Source: Zasmidium citrigriseum (Eukaryota > Ascomycota > Dothideomycetes > Mycosphaerellales > Mycosphaerellaceae). Taken from it: a stretch of 64,000 nt of DNA. The number at the start of each line of letters is the position of its first letter. Position 1 is the stretch's first letter. Both the position numbers and the translations under genes were made by a program. The stretch is taken from NCBI GenBank assembly GCA_002786025.1, contig NHNW01000041.1, positions 62,001 to 126,000 of the forward strand, given 5' to 3'. Under the pieces are notes generated by a model. It was given only the letters and a program-made list of their open reading frames with translations, made no database searches and had not been told where the DNA came from. Positions 20,171 through 31,206 of this stretch are shown here, in pieces.

Positions 20171-22354
20171 ATGCCTCCATCCTCGCCGCAGAATGCGCCC
20201 GCCGATGCCTCAACTAAACATGACCAACCCAAGCCGAGGCGCTTTGCTCCGGAGCCGATAGAAACGACGACCAAATCCTCTAAGCAGGCCCGAAAACATT
20301 CGCCGGAAAAGCAAGGTGCTTCGAATGTCAGGCGCTTTGCTCCGGAGCCAATCGAGACGACCTCGAAATCTTCCCGTAATAAGGATGTCGAAGGGACGCA
20401 GGACAACAAGTCCAAGCCTCGTCGTTTGGCTCCAGAGCCGATCGAAACAACGCATAAGAGCAGCAAAGACAAGTCGCAGGAGAAGAAGCCTTCGTCTGGG
20501 AGCCGATTCAAGCCGCAGCTGGTAGAGACTCAGTATGGAGGCAACAGGAAGTCTAGCAGACGAGCTAGTATGGAGTCCAATGCGTCGACTGTTGCATCTG
20601 AAGATGCCACTCCCAGGAAATTCACCCCTGTTGTACTGTCGACTGCGAAGAGATCTCGTAGAGCCGGGGATTCGAATATGGCCAACTATCAGGATTATAG
20701 GACAGAAGAGGGGCACATTATACATGCTCGTGAGCACCAGAAGCATGCGGGCTGGAAAACACCAGATTATCGGGAGCCAGACACTCGGGCGAGTGAGCAG
20801 GGTCACGATGTCTCAGATCTTCGTCACGAGATCGTGCCCCCCGATATGAAGCGACCGGTTTCTCCTCTGGATGGAAGTGCTCCCCCAAGGCCAGCTGCAC
20901 TCAACACGGGTCGCAGCCACTCGTTTCGCTTGCCAGAGCTTGATACGATTGAGAGTTCTGAAAGTGAGCGTGAATCTGGGCCCTCTTCCATGTCTTGTAG
21001 TCCAGGCCAAGGCTCACCGATCACAGCTTCGGACTCATCGTTCAACGAGTTCTACAAGCACGCGACCCGGATCCGTGAAAGCGTTGACGAGAACTTCAGC
21101 CAGTATTTGCTGAAACTCGAGGCGAGGAAAGCCGAACAGAGACTTCAAGAGCAAGCTCTGGCGGCTTTCCCCAACAGCGATTTCCACGAGCCTGTCCAGC
21201 ATTACGTTAACGACGATCAGGACAGTCTCGATGACGAGATTGAAGATCGTCCAGTGACCTGGGAAGGCTTTGACGAGGAAGAGTACCTCGTCAAGATTAG
21301 ACGTGAAAGCACCAAAATTCCATGGGAACAGCTTGAAATGCAACGCCACGCCGAGAAGATGGAACAGGAACGCAACGCGAACAAAGTGACAGCTCCCAAA
21401 AAGGAGTCACATTCGCCGTGGTGGAACCCGGACTCTGCCCCAAGCGTTCATCAGCCGGACAATGAAATGCGGTCGATGCGTGATCGTGCCCGTCCACCAA
21501 TGCTTGGACGTGACCTGGTGTTCCCGCGATGTCCGTCACCTGAGCCCGCTCGTTTCGATGTCACACAAGGGTCGGATAAGTTAAGACAGCAGATGTGCTA
21601 TCTGAACGAACAGTCTCAAAGCCAAAAGAATAACGAGGACGAAGGCGGACTGTGGAATGCTGCGCCTAAGAAGACCGTTCCCAGCACCACTTCGACCACT
21701 ACCTCCCCCTCCAAAGGCACAGCTGGAAAAGGTCTTTGGGGCGGTTGCTGTGTCGGTCAAGAACAGCAGGCCAACAACGGCGGCTTGATGCCTCCATCCG
21801 GTCCTACAGGTCTAATGACACCGGCGCCCCGAGGAGATAGCATCAACCCCTTCGAGCAGTCGTTCGCAACCGGCGGCGGAAGCGGAAACCTCAGCCTGAC
21901 AGCCATTACAACACCCCCTTCACCACCCGATAGTGTCAAAGGAGACATCGCCCGCCTCGACTCCATCCTCGTCTCCGAACGCGACTTCGACGAAATGTTC
22001 AACCGCGAGTACCCAGACGCCTTCATCACCCAAGTCTTCAACTACCTCTCCCTCGGCTACCCATCCCTCGCACGACCTTTCGACGAGGAACTCTCCAAAA
22101 TCAGCCGGATCCCCATCGCCGAGCTCAGGCAGGACGATGTCAAGGCCAAGCAGAGTCCTAGAGGGTATATCCGCCTTGGCCAGGATTTCGAAGGCGGAGG
22201 AGGTGAGGGGATCACTGAAGATAGTTGTGTCCGGTGGCAGGCGCTGAAGCTTTATATCCGCGAATGGGCGCGGCAGGAGAAGAATATGGTTCGTGAGGTT
22301 GCTCCTGGCGGGAACTGGGCCACGACCCAACGAAGGGGAAGTTGGGCTATTTGA
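20171..22354 (+). CDS. Fungal protein of unknown function with APEPIETT repeats
   Basis: Single exon, 727 residues. Not recognised as a characterised family. The first 160 residues carry three near-identical copies of R-R-[FL]-A-P-E-P-I-E-T-T-x-K-S-S at residues 23-37, 54-68 and 84-98, and more diverged copies at about 112 (RFKPQLVET) and 148 (RKFTPVVLST), spaced about 30 residues and separated by Lys/Ser-rich linkers. The middle is acidic and disordered with a helical KLEARKAEQRLQEQALA segment. The C-terminal about 130 residues look folded: FNREYPDAFITQVFNYLSLG, ARPFDEELSKISRIPIAELR, WQALKLYIREWARQEKN. No signal peptide or membrane helix. The short repeats could be phosphorylated docking motifs; that is inference. 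Confidence 0.75.
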   Translation: MPPSSPQNAPADASTKHDQPKPRRFAPEPIETTTKSSKQARKHSPEKQGASNVRRFAPEPIETTSKSSRNKDVEGTQDNKSKPRRLAPEPIETTHKSSKDKSQEKKPSSGSRFKPQLVETQYGGNRKSSRRASMESNASTVASEDATPRKFTPVVLSTAKRSRRAGDSNMANYQDYRTEEGHIIHAREHQKHAGWKTPDYREPDTRASEQGHDVSDLRHEIVPPDMKRPVSPLDGSAPPRPAALNTGRSHSFRLPELDTIESSESERESGPSSMSCSPGQGSPITASDSSFNEFYKHATRIRESVDENFSQYLLKLEARKAEQRLQEQALAAFPNSDFHEPVQHYVNDDQDSLDDEIEDRPVTWEGFDEEEYLVKIRRESTKIPWEQLEMQRHAEKMEQERNANKVTAPKKESHSPWWNPDSAPSVHQPDNEMRSMRDRARPPMLGRDLVFPRCPSPEPARFDVTQGSDKLRQQMCYLNEQSQSQKNNEDEGGLWNAAPKKTVPSTTSTTTSPSKGTAGKGLWGGCCVGQEQQANNGGLMPPSGPTGLMTPAPRGDSINPFEQSFATGGGSGNLSLTAITTPPSPPDSVKGDIARLDSILVSERDFDEMFNREYPDAFITQVFNYLSLGYPSLARPFDEELSKISRIPIAELRQDDVKAKQSPRGYIRLGQDFEGGGGEGITEDSCVRWQALKLYIREWARQEKNMVREVAPGGNWATTQRRGSWAI
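20239..20465 (+). repeat. Coding repeats encoding RRFAPEPIETTxKSS
   Basis: Three imperfect copies of about 45 bases (around 20237, 20330 and 20420) with a period of 90-93 bases, in frame within the 727-residue protein. Third-position differences show these are old copies kept at protein level. Confidence 0.75.
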
Positions 22355-22694
22355 CCGTCTTGTCTTGTCCTGGAGAATATGGGCTTGTTGCATGGGAAGA
22401 TGTTCTTTCGGACGGGTCTGACTGTGATTCGGCATTCTTTTGCATGGGGGGGAAGCCATCCATCGGTGGAGGACTAGAGTGCCTCCAAGCATACATGGAC
22501 TTTTGTAATATGATTACTTGGCGAGGCGCTTTGGGATATGGGAGGGAACAAGGGGCAAACTTCATGATTGAGCAGGACCCAGACTGAATGAGACAGCTAT
22601 GCATGCGCATTGAGAATTGCGCTGTCTGTGTGATTACTGCCGCTATTCAAAGACTTCATCGTTCGACAATCAAATTGGCAGACTTCTTCGTCTA
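22355..22694. other. Convergent 3' region between the repeat-bearing gene and NOP12
   Basis: 340 bases between two stop codons facing each other. Nothing but presumed 3' untranslated sequence was seen. Confidence 0.5.
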
Positions 22695-24536
22695 CTATGC
22701 CGCCTTCTTTGACTTCTTGAATGAAGAGCTCCTCTTGGTAACTTTGCTCTTGTTCTTGGTATGGCGACCACCCAGCTTCAATCCACTCTTTCCTTGCTTC
22801 TCTGTTGCACGATGGCCTTCGAAGATGAAGCTCTCGGGCTTCTTTATACCGTCCATCAATGATGGCTTGCTTTCTCTGGCTGGCCGATCCTTCTTCTCTG
22901 GCTTGCGAGCTTTCGCGGCCGCCGCTCGCCCAAGGAGCTTGCTAGTCCTGCCCAGATTCGATGCTTCTGCACCGGTGAGCTTCTTCTGATAGCCGGTGCT
23001 GCTCGGTTTTGAGGTCGGACGGTCTGATCCGGGTTTCGCGTTTCTCTTTTGCGCCTTGGCTCGGGAGATTCTGAGCTTGCGAGGTAGCATGGGTGGGAAC
23101 TTCTTGTCGTTGTACAGTAGAGCAGCTTCCACAGCGTTCTCGTCTTCGAATTGCACATAGGCGATTCCTTTCCCGACTCGTGTGGTGCTGTCTCTGATGA
23201 CACGCACGCTCTCGACTGTACCGCACTTCATGAACGTCCGCCAGAGACCTTCTTCGATGTCGGCGGGCTCTTTGCCGCGTTTTCGCTTCTCGCGTCCATC
23301 GTCCTCGTTGGCGTCTTGGATGTTGCTCTCGTCGTCCACAAAGCCCAAATTGCCGACGAAGATGCAGCGGTGGTGGTCGATTTTGGATGGATGGGCCACT
23401 TCGTCTACACGAAGGTGGCGGTCTAGAACCACGGTTCCGTTGAGTCTCTTTGCAGCTTCACGTGCAAGGCCCGGGGATGAGTAGACAGCGTAGGCGTTTG
23501 ACGATTTGGTCGTCGCGTCCATGAGTTCCTTCTTCGCGTACGAGGCCTTCCTGGGAATGGTAGATGCGTATGGCGTTGATCGGAAACGGATCGATTCCAA
23601 CTTGTACTTGACACCGTCCTTGGGAGGCGGAAGATCGTCGAAGAAAGACTTGAGGTGCTTCTCGAAGGTCTTGCGAGATGATTTGGACGAAATGGCCGCG
23701 GTGGAGACGTTCCCTAGGAATACAGTGCGATTTGCCTTAGCCAGATCGTCGTCTGCTTGTTGTTGCGTTTCGTGCTTTGGTGGTGGGGACATGGCATCTT
23801 CGTCCTCGTCAATCTGATCCTGGGAATCCTCCGCATCTTCGGCAGACTCGCTGTCATCCTCTTCCGCAGTCTCTTCAACATCAGCCTTCTGCCGCTTGGC
23901 AGCCCTCTCCGCGGCCATTCGCTCTGCATCTCGCTCCTCCTCACGAGCCAACCGACTCATATAGGCATCCTCAAGCTCTGCGTCGGCGTCCTTCTTCTTG
24001 CGTTTGCGCTTTGGCTGAGGCTCACTCTCCTCCATCTTAACGGGGAGTTCGTTTGCTTCCTTGGTGGGCTCGTCTGCCATTTCCTCGTCTTCCGAACCAT
24101 CGTCAATGGATACATTTTCGGCATCTTCATCTTCCAGCTCCGACAACTCTGCATCGTTCTCTTCGTCTTCGGCCTCATCGCTAGATTCCTCGGCTTTCCT
24201 GCGAGGCTCTGGTGGTGGTGCGGGCTTTGCCTTGACTGGAGGTTGCTGCACAGTGTCAGCTCCGAGAACTTCTTAGCACACCCAATGCGACTCTACCTTT
24301 ACTGCGAATAGAGAGGATAGAGACGGATCTACCGCCTTGTCGTCTGCGACCAGGAAGCTAAAGGCAGATTCGGCAGCACGCTGCTTCTGGTCTTCTGGAA
24401 TCTTGGCATGTTTGTCCTCCTTCCGAGACTTCTTCACTCCCTGCTCGCCCTTCTTCGAGACTTTCCCGCTCTTCTTCGACATGTTGCTGGTGGTGGATGA
24501 GGACATCGAGGCCAACGTTTTCACGACGCCTGCCAT
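22695..24536 (-). CDS. NOP12: Nucleolar protein 12, two-RRM RNA-binding protein
   Basis: Two exons: 24297-24536 and 22695-24245; 1,791 bases, 596 residues. The N-terminal half is Lys-rich then strongly acidic (AEDEENDAELSELEDEDAEN). Two RNA recognition motifs follow: the first with TVFLGNVSTAAIS and KSSNAYAVYSSPGLAREAAK, the second with RCIFVGNLGFVDDES and KGIAYVQFEDENAVEAAL. The C-terminus is basic (KLGGRHTKNKSKVTKRSSSF). This order and the SKSSRKTFEKHLKSFF insert match fungal Nop12, which acts in 25S/5.8S rRNA maturation of the large ribosomal subunit in the nucleolus. It shares a 413-base divergent promoter with the DEP1-like gene. Confidence 0.9.
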
Positions 24537-24949
24537 TTTCGAAAACTCGAGCTCGGACCCTTGATACGCCGAATCGGGCAGCTTAATCGAGTTAAGCGAG
24601 TTTGGACGCCCGCTCCGTCGTCACAACTCGGCCAAGTGCTGCTCTCCTCTTCTCTCACCACCCGCTCCACCACCACCCCTCCACGCCGCCGCCGTCCACC
24701 GCCTTGCGCATGCAGCCTTTCTACCATTGTGCCATCTCTAATCCACATTCAGTTCGTCCACAATCCTCGATTTCCCGCTCCGAAAGCCTCGACACTCTCG
24801 CGCACACCGCACGACGATCTGGCGACGCCTACTCCAACGACCACCTCTCTGCGGCCGCACTGTGCAAAGACCTCAGTCGCCGAATTGACATCTGTTACGA
24901 CTGTGCGCATACAACATTGGCACCGTAGGCGACGTCGCTTGCGGTAGGT
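24537..24949. promoter_or_regulatory. Divergent promoter between NOP12 and the DEP1-like gene
   Basis: 413 bases carry both start regions. The centre is C-rich (CACCACCCCTCCACGCCGCC near 24670-24690). No gene inside. Confidence 0.5.
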
Positions 24950-27401
24950 ATGGCCGCTGCAGCGCGTCGCAGTACCACGGCCACAGAGCACTCTGCCAGT
25001 ACGTCAGCCCCTCTTGCTCATGCGCTGCCTGGCATTCGTGATGTCGGAAGGCACAGAGAGGATTCAGGACCTGATGTGACTGACACGGCTTCTACAGAAC
25101 TGCATGCTACTCCAGCGACGCCGCGCTCGCCCATTCGCAACCGCGAGGTCACTCCAAGGCCATCTATATCACCTCTCAGTGCCAGAGCTTCGCCAGCCAG
25201 GGTCAGAGACACAATTATGCAGGACAACGATGCCGAAGACGAAACCGGCGCTCAATCGCCTGATGCCACTGGCGCCGAGGTCGGTGACGATCGCGATGAC
25301 CGCTCCAGCAGCTTGAGTGACCCAATCGACGAAGAAGATGAGGAAGAGCATTTGAATGGCAGTAAAGTCGATCAAGAGACGGGTGGCCAGGTGTCGACGC
25401 ACCAATCGCTCGAAGTCGACTCGGAGGCCGAAACTGAACGACTCGACCAGACGCCAGACAAAGCGCGCAAACATGGAGATAACACCGGAAAGACACCCAG
25501 CAAGCTCAATCAAGCGGCCACGGCAGATGATGACCTCTCAGATCCGCCGTCGCCCATTCCAGCAGGCCCTGGCGCAGCTTCTAGCACGAGCACGGTGGAG
25601 ACAGCGGGTGAGTGGTTGAGTCTGGGCCGTGAAAAGTCGAATACTCGTGCAGAACGCGACGTTGACGTGGGCATTTTAGGGCAAAAGCGCAAGCGATCGG
25701 ACACGGCAGACAGCTCTCTAACCAGCGCGGACTCAAACATCGGCGAATCACCTCGAAAGCGAAGTCACAGCTCCAGCGCGCACGAACCCATTGACGGCAA
25801 AGCCGACGCGAATGTAGACGTACCAGAAGAGAGCGCAACGATTGACGCAGATAACACGAACGAAACAAATGATTCCTTGGCCGCGCCTGTGGCCAAAGTT
25901 GGCAGAGGTCGAAAGGGAAAGCAAAAAGGGAAATTTAAGAAGAGCGTCGCCAAAGAGCCAGTACCAGAAGTTGACACAGCCGAAGAGCCAGCGGCAGTTG
26001 AAGAAGAGCAGAGCGAAGAGGCCGCAGCCAAGTCGGCAGAGGAATTGAAGCATAAACAAGCAGCATCCACTGTCTTTGAGGATGTTGTCAAGCAATTCGC
26101 GGCATTCCGAGAAAAGATGTACAACGAAAGGTTGGCAGCAGTCAACGCCGAGTTGGACATGCTTAATCAAGCCGACTGCAAACATCCTGAGTTTCTACGG
26201 CAGAATGCGTGCGTGGAAGCTCGACACCAGAAACAAGTGAATGAGGCAAAGGCTTTCTACAGGTACAAGTTTGATAGCCTCCAAAGGACAACCTTGGGCG
26301 AGCGAAGTCAGCTGCACAGCCAATACTTTCAGCATGTACGGGACCTTCGAGAGGATGTCATGAGCAAGCTCGGCGAAGATTGGTACAACATCCAACAGGA
26401 GCGCCGGGAGACCGGCATGGACGACAACGAGGTGTACATCTACAAGCTGCCGACGAAGAAGAGCGCACAGATCAAGCAGCAAGCCAAGTACAACCAGGAG
26501 GTGTCAATCCTCAGTGGTGTCGCAAAGTACGTGGGATTCCCAGCCGCGCCCGACATAACAGGCACAGAGGGCGATTCTTTGGAAAACGATTTGAAGAAAA
26601 TGAAGGTACGCTAAAACAGAGTGAGACTGCGTGCGGCATGGACTGATGGATGAGCAGCTTTCGAAGAAAGCACAACCGGCAGCCGCTAACCCCCAGCCTG
26701 TCTATTTTCCAAATCGGACCGGTATGGTACAGCCACAAAGTGAACGGCTTGCGCATGAACAGTTCTTGGAACAGACACCATGGGCTAGGCCCCAGGCTCC
26801 GATCCACAACCATGCGATGACTTCGATATCTCACACCCCCGACTGGGCCGAGCAGCCCGGCCTTCACAATTCAAAACACCTTATTCGAAATCTGAGCGGA
26901 GGCATGCAACGAACAGGGAGCCCCTTTGCGACACCAATGGCTCACAAGAAGGGCGCAATGGAACATTCCAGCTCAGGAACAGTACCGGCCAATAGTGATC
27001 CAGTGGAGCCTCCCTCGAGTGTGGTTGCAGCACCCCCAACCTCGGACAGGAATCGTGGCCCGTTCGGTCGGGATCAAGGATCACCGCTTGCGGTGACCAA
27101 GCACAGGCAAAACGGAGGAGAGCGAGAACTCACTGGCTTCCGCAACATCTCCAACATATCAGGTGCTAGTACGATCGATGCCGCGCCAGATTCCACGGAG
27201 AAGGATAGAGAGCGCGGACGCGAGATGCTACCAGGGATTCCAAAAGAAGCCTCGGCGCCGCAACATACCTTCGACACCAGCCAATTTCATCGCCACGACC
27301 CGAAGAGGCAGCAGGAGGTGTATATGAATGCATCTTTCAGACCTCAAGAGGGCGCGTTCGGGACTCCAACACCGTTGCCGGGGACGAGTGCTGCACCGTA
27401 G
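24950..27401 (+). CDS. DEP1/Sds3-like subunit of the Rpd3L histone deacetylase complex
   Basis: Two exons: 24950-26605 and 26658-27401; 2,400 bases, 799 residues to the TAG at 27399-27401. The first 360 residues are acidic and disordered. The Sds3-like region spans about residues 375-520 (FEDVVKQFAAFREKMYNERL, ADCKHPEFLRQNACVEARHQ, QQERRETGMDDNEVYIYKLP), a helical module that holds the deacetylase complex together. The 52-nt intron (GTACGC...GAGCAG) joins KKMK to LSKKAQPAAANPQPVYF and the LEQTPWARPQAPIHN motif seen in other ascomycete orthologues. The complex deacetylates histones at repressed promoters. The same frame stays open for 228 codons after the TAG, so the annotated end is uncertain. 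Confidence 0.82.
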
Positions 27402-28088
27402 AATGGTCCAGCTCCGAGTCACCAGTCTCCGTATCACAGTGGTGGTCCACGGCATTATCCTCCTCAAAACATGAATCATGGCCCAAGGAGCAACTATCCA
27501 ACTCACTATCAGGCCCCGGCAGGAGCGAGTTATGCGGTTCAGTATCAAGGTGCAGCAGCGGGAGGCTACACGGCTCGATACCAGTATGCTCCAGTAATGA
27601 ACTATCCTACGCAATACCGAAACGTTCCAAGCACGAGCTATCCGCCGCAGTACCGGAGTGCTCAGCCAGTGAACTATCCGCACCAGTATCGGAGTGCTCA
27701 GCCAGTGAACTATCCGCATCAGGGCCAGACTTCTACAACTGCAGGCCAACAACCTCGACAACATCCCGCTCCGGCAGCGAATCATTCGCACCAGCATCAG
27801 AGCCCTGCAGCGAGAGGCCAACAGCCTCGATACTACAGTGCTCCAAGAGCGAACTATCCGCATCAGGATCAAAGTCCAGCTGGAAGGCAACAACCTGGAT
27901 ACCATCCTGCTCCGAACGTGAACTACTCGGATCAGAGTCAGACTCGCGCAGCTGGATACTCTGAAATATCGGATGTGAACAGTCCACATCAGGACCATGG
28001 TCCTTCAGCGACAGGCCAACAACCTCGATATCCGAGGATTGCGCCAAACAACCAGCAATCTCCCCATCACTACAGGCAGCATCAGTAA
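27402..28088 (+). other. In-frame Tyr/Gln/Pro/His-rich extension after the DEP1-like stop
   Basis: The reading frame of the DEP1-like gene continues without a stop for 228 codons to TAA at 28086-28088. The sequence is rich in NYPHQ, QYRSAQP and GQQPR-type units, with in-frame tandem copies, and looks like a low-complexity C-terminal tail. It could be a real part of the gene (stop bypassed by a 42-nt intron 27398-27439, GTAGAA...ATCACAG, or by readthrough), the remnant of a longer protein cut by a nonsense change, or a separate 205-codon frame from ATG 27471. Confidence 0.55.
27648..27719 (+). repeat. Two tandem copies of a 36-bp coding repeat
   Basis: Units 27648-27683 and 27684-27719 are almost identical and encode QYRSAQPVNYPH twice; a degenerate related unit precedes them (QYRNVPSTSYPP). 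The length is a multiple of three and keeps the frame open. Confidence 0.9.
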
Positions 28089-28515
28089 CGATCATGATCT
28101 TTTAAGCGATCGCGCAGCGACAGCACGAAGGGAAGGTGGAAATGGATTGGATCATGTGCATATTGAGCGAAGGGCGGCGCACGTGTCCTTAGCTTTTCGG
28201 GCGAGATACCCAGACGTGTTTTGATAGAATTCACCCAAATACGAATTGTTGAACGAACATGTGCATCTGCTTGACTGTCAGAAGAAGCTTCCGAATCCAC
28301 GTGAAGCCTGCGGCGCGGCGCGCGCCAGCCAGGGGGTGGATCAGCTCGCTCGATCGAGGGTCCTGTCTTCTAAACGCATAGCTGGCATGAAATAATTCTG
28401 GCTGCGCGCCATCACACTCCTTTCCACTTCAAATCTTCTTTTCTCCTTTCCACTGTCTTCACTCGACACCACTTTGGCGGTTGGCGACCGCTGAACACCA
28501 CGCGCACCGCCCGCC
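28089..28515. promoter_or_regulatory. Upstream region of PMT2
   Basis: 427 bases with a GC-rich GCGGCGCGGCGCGCGCC block at about 28309-28325 and a pyrimidine-rich leader before the ATG. No gene seen. Confidence 0.45.
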
Positions 28516-30985
28516 ATGTCCTCGCCGCAGAGCGCAGTGCGCCAAAGAGGGCCCAAGGACACCTCGAGCAAGAAGCGACCTGGAACGCCGAACAATGAAG
28601 GCGCAACCGCGATGAACGGCAAGCTCGACGACACAATGGCTGCAGTCAAGGATGCGGCCAAAGAGACGGTGCAGAAGGATTGGGACCACAAGATTGCCTT
28701 TACTCTCCTCACCATCCTGGGCTTCTTGACGAGGTTCTGGGGCATCAGCCATCCCAACCAGGTTGTCTTCGACGAGGTCCACTTTGGCAAGGTATGACAC
28801 GTGGAAAATTGCTGGAAGACTCGAATCGATTGACTAACTATTCACGTGCAGTTCGCTTCTTACTACCTCCAACGAACGTACTTCTTCGACGTCCACCCTC
28901 CCTTTGGCAAACTCCTCTTCGCATTCGCCGGATGGCTCGTTGGCTACGATGGATCTTTCCTCTTCGAAAACATTGGCGATTCATACATTGACAACCATGT
29001 CCCTTACGTGGCATACCGATCGATGCCTGCGCTCATGGGAGCGCTGACCGTGTCTGTGGTCTACTTGATTATGTGGGAATCGGGATACAGCGTGCCAGCA
29101 TGCATTCTTGCGACTTGCTTGGTGCTATTCGACAACGCACACGTTGGCCAGACTCGCTTGATCCTCCTGGACGCTACGCTTGTGCTGTTCATGGCATTGA
29201 GTATTCTCTGCTATGTGCGGTTCTACAAGTTGCGACACGTTCCATTCTCTAGGAAGTGGTGGAAGTGGCTGCTCCTGACTGGTATCAGCATGAGCTGCGT
29301 CATTAGCACCAAGTACGTGGGAGCTTTCACCTTCTTCTCGGTCGGTGTGCCTGTCTTGATCGATCTCTGGGACCTGCTCGACATCCACCGGAAACAGGGG
29401 GCGCTTAGTCTGCAAGTATGGGGACAGCACTTCGCCGCGCGTGCGTTGGGTCTTGTCATCGTTCCCTTCATGATGTACCTCTTCTGGTTCCAGGTGCATT
29501 TTGCGATCCTTTCGCGCTCCGGCCCTGGTGACGATTTCATGACCCCGGCCTTCCAGGAGACGCTTTCGGACAACTTGATGGCACAGAACGCGATTCCCAT
29601 CGACTACTTCGACAACCTTTCTATGCGTCACAAGGACACCAAGGTTTACCTGCATTCTCACACCGACAAGTACCCACTCCGTTATGAGGATGGCCGTATC
29701 TCGTCTCAGGGACAGCAGGTTACTGGATACCCTCACAATGATACGAACAACCTTTGGCAGATCATTCCATCGACACAGATGGAAGGTCGCGGACACCGTG
29801 TGAAGAACGGTGATATCGTTCGCTTCAGGCACTTGGTTACTGACACCTGGCTCCTCACCCACGACGTGGCTTCTCCTTACTACCCGACAAACCAGGAGTT
29901 CACTACTGTACCTCTTGAGCAGGCCAACGGAGACCGCTTCAACGATACTTTGTTCCAGATCAAGGTTGACAACGGCAAAGATGGCCAGGAGTTCAAGACG
30001 CTGTCTTCCCACTTCAAGCTGATCCACGTCCCAACAAAGGTTGCCATGTGGACTCACACGACACCACTGCCTGAGTGGGGATACAAGCAAGCTGAAATAA
30101 ACGGCAACAAGAACGCACTCCAAACTTCGAACTCTTGGTACGTGGAAGAAGTCCAAGGTATTGAACCTGACTCGCCGCGATTGGTCAAGGAGGTGAGGAA
30201 GCCGAAGTACATGCCCTTCATGAAGAAATACCTCGAGCTTCAACGGGCCATGTTCTACCACAACAACGCGCTCACCTCATCGCATCCGTACGCCTCGTTC
30301 CCGATCCAGTGGCCATTCCTTCTCCGTGGAGTCAGCTTTTGGACCGAGGCCGCCACCAAGCGCCAGATCTACTTCATGGGTAACCCTCTGGGTTGGTGGT
30401 TTGCATCGGCTTTGCTAGCAGTCTTCGCAGGCATCCTGTTTGCAGATCAGATGTCCGTGCGTCGTGGAGTTGACGCTCTTGACAGACGTAAGTCACCATA
30501 CAAAACCCTTGTTCGCGGGTATTCCTAACATTCTTTCAGGTACTCGGTCTCGACTGTACAACAGCACAGGATTCTTCTTCCTCGTCTGGGGTGCCCATTA
30601 CTTCCCCTTCTTCATCATGGGTCGTCAGCTCTTTTTGCATCACTACCTCCCAGCCCATCTAGCCAGCGCTCTTGTCGCGGGTGCTGTTGTTGAGTTCATC
30701 TTCAACATCGAACCCCAAGAAGTTGCCAACCTCCCGGCTGGCCAGCCAATCGTGGATGGCAAGAAGGGAAGCAAGGCACAGCAGCAGCAGCGCAGCAAGC
30801 CCATCCGGGAACGTATTGCTGGTCAGACACTCCTCGCTACCTGGGCTGCTTCAGGCATTATCGTCGCAGTGCTCATTTGGAGCTTCTGGTTCTTCTCCCC
30901 GATGACTTACGGCAAGCCTGGTCTGGAGGTTGACCAGGTATTGGCGAGGAAGTGGCTCAACTACGATTTCCACTTTGCGAAATAA
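28516..30985 (+). CDS. pmt2: Protein O-mannosyltransferase, PMT2 family
   Basis: Three exons: 28516-28791, 28852-30487 and 30540-30985; 2,358 bases, 785 residues. The N-terminal cytosolic tail is followed by the catalytic loop-1 motif VFDEVHFGKFASYYLQ with Asp86-Glu87, many transmembrane helices, a large lumenal loop holding three MIR motifs (around KVYLHSHTDKYPLRYEDG, GDIVRFRHLVTDTWLLTHDV and FKLIHVPTKVAMWTH), and the conserved YFMGNPLGWW and HHYLPAHLAS segments. PMT2-family enzymes work in the ER membrane as heterodimers with PMT1-type partners, transferring mannose from dolichol-phosphate-mannose to Ser/Thr of secreted and wall proteins. All diagnostic motifs are intact; the length is normal. 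Confidence 0.95.
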
Positions 30986-31206
30986 ACGCAGAGTGAGATG
31001 CAGGAGAGAGATAATGACAGAGATCATGAGGCTCGGGTGGGGGAAATGTACGAGTGAAGAGAGAACAGGATTGGGCTTGGCTGCATCTGGTCGTTTCATC
31101 AGCGGGCGTCCAGGCGCAAGGCAGCGGTGTAGGATCATAAAGCATTTTCTTATCAGTTAAACAGTACCAGAATCAATGTGAAAATAGCAAAAGCTTTCCA
31201 ATTGCC

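Noticed and set aside
27228..27998. 256-codon reverse-strand open frame opposite the DEP1 tail
   Set aside because: It mirrors the repeat-rich forward frame; its protein is an Arg/Val/Leu/Trp repeat without fold features. Treated as an antisense shadow of biased codon use.
29125..30261. 378-codon reverse-strand open frame inside PMT2
   Set aside because: Lies entirely opposite the conserved PMT2 coding exon and has no family resemblance.
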